A stretch of DNA of 12,806 bases. Source: Euryarchaeota archaeon UBA433. GTDB lineage: Archaea; Thermoplasmatota; Poseidoniia; Poseidoniales; Poseidoniaceae. The stretch spans positions 1 to 12,806 of the forward strand of contig DAFX01000056.1 of NCBI GenBank assembly GCA_002495535.1. Direction: 5' to 3'. The position numbers and the translations under genes were made by a program. Positions 1 to 5,575 of the stretch are shown piece after piece (position 1 is the stretch's first letter; every line of letters starts with the position of its first letter). The notes beneath the pieces were generated by a model. It saw only the letters and a list, made by a program, of their open reading frames with translations, ran no database searches and was not told the origin of the DNA.

Positions 1-2
1 AC

Positions 3-28
3 GCTACCGTCTGCCTAGACGGGGTAGC
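3..28. other. Hairpin at the left edge, downstream of the 53-aa gene
   Basis: Bases 3-12 pair with 17-28 to form a ten-pair stem. It has a four-base loop (GCCT) and a two-base GG bulge on the 3' side. It lies 39 bases beyond the stop codon of the minus-strand zinc protein, so it could be a 3' end or processing structure of that transcript or belong to an element left of the window. A self-complementary GGGGCCCC follows at 32-39. There is no U-tract in the visible sequence to mark a classical terminator. It was checked as part of a tRNA and no T-arm was found. Confidence 0.35.
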
Positions 29-66
29 AAAGGGGCCCCCTCTGAAACGCAATTCCTAATCAATGT

Positions 67-228
67 CTAGTCAAACATTTCGAGGGGCCCGCAATTCGAA
101 TGTGTGCATCTACTACACACGAGTTTCAAGCAGACTCCGCATTCCTCAATAGGGAATTCCTTCATCTCTTCATCTGACATTTCTCCACAATCATTGCAAT
201 AATTGTAGTCACCTGGTTGTGCTGGCAT
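67..228 (-). CDS. 53-aa cysteine-rich zinc-binding microprotein
   Basis: A small gene of 53 residues plus TAG stop. It has seven cysteines arranged as CxxC (11, 14), CxxC (30, 33), CxxC (38, 41) and a final C46, with H43 nearby. That spacing is typical of a small protein folding around one or two zinc ions. The N-terminal half is acidic (many D and E residues). There is no signal peptide or membrane segment, so it is probably cytosolic. The ATG at 228 is supported by a TATA-like box at 251-258 on the same strand, about 26 bases upstream, the expected spacing for a leaderless archaeal mRNA; no ribosome binding site is present. I recognise no named family. A role as an adaptor or regulator would be a guess. 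The ordered cysteine pairs together with the well-placed promoter make a real gene likely. Confidence 0.62.
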   Translation of the reverse strand: MPAQPGDYNYCNDCGEMSDEEMKEFPIEECGVCLKLVCSRCTHSNCGPLEMFD

Positions 229-233
229 ACTAA

Positions 234-449
234 CTAATTGTCATTACAGGTATTTATACCTTGAATACAAAGGGTGTGTCCGAATACCCATTGCTCAGGT
301 ATTGGCAAAACAAAGGGCTTGCAGTGGGTCTTGTCAGACACTACCGTCAAGACATACGCTTCACGCAAAGGTGTCGCCTGAAGTGGGCACACTTGTGTAA
401 GGGCATTCCCTAGCTGATCAAAAGTCCCAATTCGATCAAGACTCTTCAA
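234..449 (-). CDS. Doubtful 71-aa hypothetical protein
   Basis: A 71-residue frame in the 207-base space between the kinase stop codon and the zinc microprotein. For it: it begins 14 bases inside the kinase end and stops 5 bases before the next ATG, as in a packed operon, and its amino-acid composition is ordinary, with four cysteines (21, 43, 61, 68). Against it: the first start is TTG (449) or GTG (392) with no ribosome binding site, it uses ATA, GTA and CTA codons that are scarce in neighbouring genes, and a strong TATA box lies across its 3' end. No family or motif is recognised. The stretch may simply be an intergenic region carrying the promoter of the 53-aa gene. Confidence 0.27.
   Translation of the reverse strand: MKSLDRIGTFDQLGNALTQVCPLQATPLREAYVLTVVSDKTHCKPFVLPIPEQWVFGHTLCIQGINTCNDN
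249..260 (-). promoter_or_regulatory. TATA box for the 53-aa zinc protein
   Basis: The minus strand reads GGTATAAATACC, and its core TATAAATA (251-258) matches the archaeal TATA consensus. The core centre is about 26 bases from the ATG at 228, placing the predicted transcription start at or next to the start codon. The B-recognition element just upstream (ATTCAAGG) is a weak match. The box falls inside the last codons of the doubtful 71-aa reading frame, which weakens that frame or makes the 53-aa gene separately transcribed. Confidence 0.6.
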
Positions 450-1632
450 TGCGAATCAATCTCGTGGTTCTAAATCCTTGAAGGATTTTCACGAATCGCT
501 TTGCCTGAAATTCATCATCCAGCGCAGGATCGCCAGTATCAATTCTTACGGATTGCAAGCCAATGAGTTTCGCAGGTGTTGCCACACCGAGGATGTTGTC
601 GAATTGAATCACCCTCAATACGTCTGGAGAGAGTTGTAAATTGCCTCTGCCAATCAAGAAGCCCTGGCCACCCATTGGTGAGAGCAACAGAAGGCGAGGT
701 CGTGGCTCACCGTTCTCATCCACGTGTTGAGCCAGTACATCGAGCAATTCCTGTTCATTGAGGTCTGCATGGAGGGTGCGTTTTCCGTTAGCAACGGGGC
801 CCTGTGCGTCAATGCCTAATAATGTCAGTTCGAGTTCTTCGTGTTCGCCCATTCGTCGTAGGGTTCCCCCGCTGCCCCAAATTACCATCAAATCGGGTTT
901 GTCATCGAGCAAAGTTTGCACGTGATGGGCCAGTCCTTCGATGGTATCGACTTCACTTGATCGCTCAACTTGTTCTTTGGCTCCCTGCATAAACCTCGGA
1001 CTTGATGGTGTCCAAGCCTCGCCATACATACGAACCTTCCACACACCTTGTTGGTAGACATCCTCATCCAAATCCATGACTTCAGTGATGGCGCATCGAA
1101 GGTCGCCGAGCACGAAAGCAAGCACCACTTCAGCAGCGGCTTTGGGGGTGGTTGCAAAGCAACCTGAATGCATTTTCACACCTCCAGGTACGCCGACAAG
1201 CGGAATTTCTTGAGCTTCTTTTCCTATGCTTTCCAATGCCTTGACAATGTCCCGGGTGGTTCCATCGCCGCCAGCATAAACAATCGCCTCAACCTCGGCT
1301 TTCACCAGGTCGTTGACGAGGTTATGAGTGTCATGATCAGATGTAGTTTCAGGCGTGATTCCGATGGATTGGAACGCAAGGTGGCTGTTGAGATTCTTGA
1401 CCCATGAGCTGCCCATGCGCCCCTCCCATCCCACAAGGGTAATCCTCGCATCATTACGATTGAGTGAACCCGATAAAAGAACACAGAGTGATTCCAAGGC
1501 CTGAGCCATACGTGGTCCTGCCCGATCTTCAGCTCCAGCAGCCCTTGCTTCAGCGGCTCGCCCATCGCTGCCCTTGAAGCCCAATTTTCCACCGAGGCCG
1601 GCATCTGGATTCACCACAACCCCGATGCGCAT
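436..1632 (-). CDS. ATP-NAD kinase family protein (COG3199 type)
   Basis: A 398-residue cytosolic enzyme of the diacylglycerol kinase/NAD kinase superfamily. Members of the COG3199 branch are predicted to phosphorylate NAD to NADP using ATP or polyphosphate. Visible hallmarks in order are an N-terminal VNPDAGLGG strand-loop (7-15), the nucleotide-binding GGDGT loop (121-125), the family signature GVPGGVKMHS (147-156), the E-V-M-D-L-D segment (184-189), GGQGF followed by GRGN (321-331), and DTGD near the C-terminus (365-368). The length is as expected and no key motif is missing. The ATG at 1632 is favoured because homologues begin directly with the VNP strand. No clear ribosome binding site or TATA box precedes it. 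It is divergent from the membrane gene at 1721, with 88 bases between. Exact substrate and phosphate donor cannot be read from the sequence. Confidence 0.88.
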   Translation of the reverse strand: MRIGVVVNPDAGLGGKLGFKGSDGRAAEARAAGAEDRAGPRMAQALESLCVLLSGSLNRNDARITLVGWEGRMGSSWVKNLNSHLAFQSIGITPETTSDHDTHNLVNDLVKAEVEAIVYAGGDGTTRDIVKALESIGKEAQEIPLVGVPGGVKMHSGCFATTPKAAAEVVLAFVLGDLRCAITEVMDLDEDVYQQGVWKVRMYGEAWTPSSPRFMQGAKEQVERSSEVDTIEGLAHHVQTLLDDKPDLMVIWGSGGTLRRMGEHEELELTLLGIDAQGPVANGKRTLHADLNEQELLDVLAQHVDENGEPRPRLLLLSPMGGQGFLIGRGNLQLSPDVLRVIQFDNILGVATPAKLIGLQSVRIDTGDPALDDEFQAKRFVKILQGFRTTRLIRIEES

Positions 1633-1720
1633 GGATGGTCGAACGGGTTCTCCTTCAAGAAGGCCTGTGCGTGCAGAGGTCCGACGATGCCCTCAAGAAC
1701 ATCTTCGGAAACCGAAGGGC

Positions 1721-2470
1721 ATGGACCATGTGCCACGACGACGCCTTGCCATCTTAACGATGGTCGGAGCAACAACTGTTTGGCTCGTTCTTGGCTACGG
1801 GACGTGGCTGATGAACGGCTGCCGGGCATGGCTACCTTACATTTCGGATTTTGACTTGTACGAGCCAGGGGATACCATTTTCACCGTAGGGACATTTCTA
1901 AGCGGTTTTTTGGTGTTCTGGATTGTGATGGAATTGCATTCAATGAACATGAAGCGCCTTGATGAATCACAACACCCCGTCATTTGGCAAGGACTCAACC
2001 ACTTGGCAGTTTTCCCGGGGCTCATCGGGGCGTTTTCCTGCATCCGAATTGGCACCGTTCCATGGGACACCGACGGTCCAATGCATGGACACTACGCCAT
2101 GGATATCTTCTACAACGGCGTATATTGGTGTTTGCTGGTTACCTTCGTATCGATGCGAATTTGGTGGCACTCGCCTCGGTTCAAGCGAATTCTTTGGATG
2201 AGGCTTGGTGCTGCACTGAGCGCAGCAATCGGCTTGTACAAAATGATCACGACCCAGATTGGAGTCTGGGGGGATGATTTCGACTGGGATGCATACAACG
2301 CATCTGCATCAAACATGCTTGAGTTTTGCACTGAAGCGTTAGAACCGGCGATCAATACGGGTGCGGCTTGGGAATACGTGCTCGTTGCGGGTATTCTTGG
2401 CACAATTCTCTCGTTTTTACCCGAGGTCAGTTTTGAAGAGGACGCCACCCCTCCAGAAAGCGAAGAGTAA
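1721..2470 (+). CDS. Six-helix membrane protein, Frag1/DRAM/Sfk1-like
   Basis: A 249-residue integral membrane protein. Predicted helices lie at about 9-30, 52-72, 94-112, 126-146, 160-180 and 214-233. The order of features matches the Frag1/DRAM/Sfk1 (PGAP2, TMEM150) family: after helix 1 comes an extracytoplasmic loop with LPYISD (38-43) and a Y-E-P-G turn, helix 3 carries small residues followed by a loop with H-Y (124-125), and the last helix opens with A-A-W-E-Y. In eukaryotes this family serves lipid-anchor remodelling, autophagy and plasma-membrane lipid homeostasis; no archaeal role is known to me. The ATG at 1721 follows an arginine-rich in-frame extension (back to 1631) and places helix 1 directly after a short basic N-terminus. 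No ribosome binding site or TATA box supports one start over another. The C-terminal tail is acidic. The family call rests on remembered motifs, not on an alignment. Confidence 0.6.
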   Translation: MDHVPRRRLAILTMVGATTVWLVLGYGTWLMNGCRAWLPYISDFDLYEPGDTIFTVGTFLSGFLVFWIVMELHSMNMKRLDESQHPVIWQGLNHLAVFPGLIGAFSCIRIGTVPWDTDGPMHGHYAMDIFYNGVYWCLLVTFVSMRIWWHSPRFKRILWMRLGAALSAAIGLYKMITTQIGVWGDDFDWDAYNASASNMLEFCTEALEPAINTGAAWEYVLVAGILGTILSFLPEVSFEEDATPPESEE

Positions 2471-2521
2471 ACGATTCATAGCGCCCGAGCATTGATGTGC
2501 TCAATGTGGCTTCGGTGATGC

Positions 2522-2836
2522 ATGAGCAGGCATCCGAAGCGCACCCCCTCCCTTGAAGATGCGTTGGAGAAGGGATTCTCAGAGTTGAAGGTTGGTGAAT
2601 CGAATTTGATGCCAGTGGAACCAAACGTTGCACCAGAAGAGGCAAACAGTGAGGGTCAGCCCACTCAACCCATTCTGTACAATCAAAAATTTGAGGCCGT
2701 CGAAGACCGAGAAGAATTTGTAGTTTCAAATCCGGTTGTTCCTGCCGAATCAACCGAGGAAGAAGCGAAGAAGGCAATTGATATCGTCAATGAAGCGTCA
2801 AGTTCCATCGGTGATGAATTCGACGTTGAATGGTAA
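2522..2836 (+). CDS. Acidic 104-aa hypothetical protein
   Basis: A 104-residue cytosolic protein rich in E, D, P, S and V, with no cysteine and no membrane segment. A basic start (S-R-H-P-K-R) leads into a short helix around 10-22, a proline- and acid-rich probably disordered middle (30-50), and a helical segment near 78-95 before a D-F-D-V-E-W end. The start is supported by GGTGAT ending two bases before the ATG, which complements the archaeal 16S 3' end. It lies 51 bases after the Frag1-like gene and 43 before the next membrane gene, so co-transcription is plausible. No family is recognised. It might be a soluble partner of the flanking membrane proteins, but only its position suggests that. 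Confidence 0.62.
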   Translation: MSRHPKRTPSLEDALEKGFSELKVGESNLMPVEPNVAPEEANSEGQPTQPILYNQKFEAVEDREEFVVSNPVVPAESTEEEAKKAIDIVNEASSSIGDEFDVEW

Positions 2837-2879
2837 GGCCCATACAGGTGCTTATCTATCGAGTCCACCTCCAAGAGGC

Positions 2880-3431
2880 ATGGAAGTCTCCCGGCAGTTC
2901 CTCCGATTGTTCATTTTCATTTTTGGCTCCCTGGTGCTGGTCTCGTACGCCTACGGCGTTTCCCACGCTTCTGACAAGACCGCTTTGTGGGGTGGAATTC
3001 CTTGGTCCCAAGCAAAATTCATTGTACCGTTCATGTTCCTTGCTGCGTTCGGTTTTCTGATGTACTGGTGGACCATTCTCTATCAGAGCGAAGCCAGTGT
3101 TCTCGCTGATTTGCGCTGGCCTTGGGGGTCCGCTGATGGCCAGGGCGGAGGTCGTTTGCTGTTGGCATTTGCTCTGCTGGTGATTCCTAGCGCCTTATGG
3201 CTCGAAGCCACGATTTACCACATTGATCACGATTACAATTGGACGGCGTTCATTGTTGTCGGGGTGTTGATGCTCGCTTGCATTGGCAACATCATGATGG
3301 GGCTGTTGGCTTACTCAGCATGGCAAGATGAAATTCCTGGTGGCGGATTGATGCTGCTTGGCTCGGTGCTGCTTGGCATTCAGGTCATCTTGTTCGACGG
3401 TATTTACTGGAATTTGAAATTCCCTTGGTAG
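2880..3431 (+). CDS. Five-helix integral membrane protein, unknown
   Basis: A 183-residue membrane protein with predicted helices at about 8-26, 45-67, 92-111, 121-145 and 155-174. Connecting loops are short, including a glycine-rich loop (83-91) and an H-x-x-H-D turn (114-118). Tryptophans near the helix ends are typical of interfacial anchoring. The ATG at 2880 is chosen because a TATA-like TTATCTAT (about 2852-2859) sits 25 bases upstream, as for a leaderless mRNA, and because it places helix 1 at the N-terminus. In-frame starts further up (2814, 2736) would overlap the acidic gene and add a non-membrane extension. No catalytic motif or known family is recognised. Confidence 0.7.
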   Translation: MEVSRQFLRLFIFIFGSLVLVSYAYGVSHASDKTALWGGIPWSQAKFIVPFMFLAAFGFLMYWWTILYQSEASVLADLRWPWGSADGQGGGRLLLAFALLVIPSALWLEATIYHIDHDYNWTAFIVVGVLMLACIGNIMMGLLAYSAWQDEIPGGGLMLLGSVLLGIQVILFDGIYWNLKFPW

Positions 3432-3460
3432 TGGAAGCATCACGGAAGGTCCACGAAGCC

Positions 3461-3468
3461 CAATTTTT
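3461..3468 (+). promoter_or_regulatory. Possible TATA-like element for thrS
   Basis: An isolated AT tract (AATTTTTT) in the 59-base gap after the membrane gene. Its centre is about 26 bases before the ATG at 3491, so transcription could begin there and give thrS a 43-base leader. A run of six T could equally end the upstream transcript. Only position and base composition support this. Confidence 0.35.
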
Positions 3469-3490
3469 TGCGGAAAGGAGTGGTGGTTTG

Positions 3491-3520
3491 ATGAATGAGA
3501 ACCAACCCCGTAGGGGTTGA
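3491..3520 (+). promoter_or_regulatory. thrS leader: 9-codon reading frame and hairpin
   Basis: A reading frame of nine codons (M-N-E-N-Q-P-R-R-G, then TGA) starts at 3491, ten bases after an AAGGAG at 3475-3480. Within it CAACCCC (3503-3509) pairs perfectly with GGGGTTG (3513-3519) across a three-base loop. The hairpin ends where the AAGGAG (3520-3525) that serves thrS begins. The arrangement suggests that translation of the short frame, or hairpin stability, could tune thrS translation. There are no threonine codons in the frame, so classical threonine attenuation is not indicated. Confidence 0.4.
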
Positions 3521-3533
3521 AGGAGCAATTGAA

Positions 3534-5561
3534 ATGGCACTCATCAACGTCACTTTGCCTGATGGAACGGTTAACGAATATGCATCTGGTATCACATGTG
3601 CAGAAGTCATCACCGACGCTCTAGGCCGCAAACACGGCTGCTTGGCAGCTCGAATCAACGGTGTTGAATGCGACATGTCGAACACCATCGAAGCCGATTG
3701 TGAAGTTGAAGGGATCCTCTCGGATTCAGATGAAGGCATTCACATTCTTCGTCACAGCGCGGCTCACTTGTTGGCTCAAGCGGTGACTGCACTCTATCCG
3801 AATGCCAAACCAACCATTGGCCCAGCCATTGATCGAGGGTTTTACTATGATTTTGCAATGGAAGCAATTACAGAATCTGACCTCAAACCAATTCAGAAAA
3901 AAATGCAGGAACTTGCTCGCAAGAACTTCACTGTTGAACGCATCGAACTTTCCGATGAAGAACTTCAAGACCATTTTGCGGACAACCCATACAAACTCGA
4001 AATCATCAATGATAAAATCGAAGACGGGGGAGGTTCGACCATCTACAAGCAAGAAGAATGGTATGATTTGTGCCTCGGCCCACACGTGCCAAACACTTCC
4101 CGTTTGATGAATGTCAAACTCACAAGCGTCTCCTCTGCCTACTGGCGTGGGGACCAAGATCGTGAACAACTGGTTCGTATTTACGGCATCGTTGAGCCGA
4201 CCAAGGAAGCCCTTAGAGCGACCCTGACTCGTTTGGAAGAAGCCAAGAAGCGAGACCATCGTAAACTTGGCAAAGATTTGCAACTCTTCCACATCGATGA
4301 AGAAGTGGGGCAGGGGCTCATTTTGTGGACGCCAAGAGGCGCGATCGTTCGTCAAGAACTGCAGGATTTCATTTCATCTCACCTTCGCAGGCAAGGCTAT
4401 TCTCAGGTCTTCACCCCTCACGTTGGTAAACTCGACCTCTACCGCACCTCTGGCCACTTCCCTTACTACCAAGATTCACAATACCCGCCTCTCGTTGAGC
4501 GGGATTTGATGAAGAAATTAGCCGATGAAGGGTGCACCTGTGGTGAACTTTCCAACCTGATGAAATCCGGTGATATCGACGGGTACATGCTCAAGCCGAT
4601 GAACTGCCCACACCACATCAAGATCTATGCATCCCAACAACGATCCTACCGTGACTTGCCCCTGCGTCTCGCTGAATTTGGCACCGTATACCGTTGGGAA
4701 CAATCCGGCGAAATCTCAGGTTTGACTCGAGTGCGCGGGTTCACACAAGACGATGCTCACCTGTTCGTTACCGAAGATCAAATCGCTCAAGAAGTGCTTG
4801 GATGCATCGAACTGGTGCAAATTATCTTTGACAAACTTGGGATGTCAGATTACAGGGTCCGGGTTGGGCTCAGAGATTCTGACTCCGACAAATATGTCGG
4901 CGAGTCAGAGCGGTGGGACAAAGCGGAAGAGGCCTGTAGGGCCGCTGCCCAATCCCTCGGTGTTCAATGGTCTGAAGAAGAAGGTGAAGCCGCATTCTAT
5001 GGTCCAAAAATTGACTTCGTGGTCAAGGATGTCATAGGACGCGAATGGCAACTTGGCACCGTTCAGGTGGATTACAACCTCCCAGAACGATTTGAATTGG
5101 AATACAAAGGCAGCGATGGCGAGATACACCGGCCCGTCATGATTCACCGTGCCCCCTTCGGTTCTATGGAGCGGTTCTGTGGCGTTTTGATCGAACATTT
5201 CGCAGGAAAATTCCCAACTTGGCTCACCCCCACCCAGTGCCATATCATCACCATCTCGGAAAAGCACAAGGCCTACGCTCAAGAAGTTGCAGACGCTCTA
5301 AAGGCGCATGAAATCCGTGTCCAAGTGGATGATGGAGACGACACCATTGGAAAGAAAATACGCAATCATCGCAAGCTTCAACCCGCTTACATGATTATTG
5401 TCGGGGATGGAGAAGCAGAAACTAGAACCGTGAGTTTGCGGGCCCGCAACGGTGACCAAATCAGCGGCATGGGTCTCGATGACTTCATCACAGCCATGTG
5501 CCATGAGATTGAGACAAAAGTGGCCCAACCGTCGATCGTTGTTGTTGACAAAACAGATTGA
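3534..5561 (+). CDS. thrS: Threonyl-tRNA synthetase, bacterial type
   Basis: A 675-residue cytosolic enzyme that charges tRNA-Thr with threonine and edits mischarged serine. Order: TGS domain (about 1-63); the bacterial-type N2 editing domain with H74xxxH78 and C180xxxH184; the class II catalytic core with motif 2 around R387 and the zinc ligands C358 (in M-N-C-P-H-H), H409 (in D-D-A-H) and H538; then the C-terminal anticodon-binding domain (about 565-660). The start is fixed by AAGGAG eight bases before this ATG; an earlier in-frame ATG at 3495 would add 13 residues ahead of the TGS domain. Archaea often carry a different, unrelated editing domain in ThrRS, so this is a bacterial-type gene, probably acquired by transfer. 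Relative to the E. coli enzyme (from memory) there is an extra segment of about 20 residues near 320-350 containing a C-T-C pair. Confidence 0.96.
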   Translation: MALINVTLPDGTVNEYASGITCAEVITDALGRKHGCLAARINGVECDMSNTIEADCEVEGILSDSDEGIHILRHSAAHLLAQAVTALYPNAKPTIGPAIDRGFYYDFAMEAITESDLKPIQKKMQELARKNFTVERIELSDEELQDHFADNPYKLEIINDKIEDGGGSTIYKQEEWYDLCLGPHVPNTSRLMNVKLTSVSSAYWRGDQDREQLVRIYGIVEPTKEALRATLTRLEEAKKRDHRKLGKDLQLFHIDEEVGQGLILWTPRGAIVRQELQDFISSHLRRQGYSQVFTPHVGKLDLYRTSGHFPYYQDSQYPPLVERDLMKKLADEGCTCGELSNLMKSGDIDGYMLKPMNCPHHIKIYASQQRSYRDLPLRLAEFGTVYRWEQSGEISGLTRVRGFTQDDAHLFVTEDQIAQEVLGCIELVQIIFDKLGMSDYRVRVGLRDSDSDKYVGESERWDKAEEACRAAAQSLGVQWSEEEGEAAFYGPKIDFVVKDVIGREWQLGTVQVDYNLPERFELEYKGSDGEIHRPVMIHRAPFGSMERFCGVLIEHFAGKFPTWLTPTQCHIITISEKHKAYAQEVADALKAHEIRVQVDDGDDTIGKKIRNHRKLQPAYMIIVGDGEAETRTVSLRARNGDQISGMGLDDFITAMCHEIETKVAQPSIVVVDKTD

Positions 5562-5575
5562 ATGGAGGATCTTTG

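Noticed and set aside
1..42. Hairpin with GCC in the loop, looking like a tRNA-Gly anticodon arm
   Set aside because: The loop would be six bases instead of seven, the downstream GC-rich bases contain no T-arm (no TTC loop), and no acceptor stem can be paired within the window.
1574..1720. N-terminal extension of the Frag1-like protein by 49 codons
   Set aside because: It would overlap the kinase start, is arginine-rich with AGA/AGG codons, and would put a long non-membrane stretch before helix 1. The ATG at 1721 fits better, although the exact start is not proven.
4905..5282. Long antisense frames within thrS and in the other large genes
   Set aside because: They lie wholly inside strongly supported genes, lack ribosome sites, and read as shadows of the sense codons.
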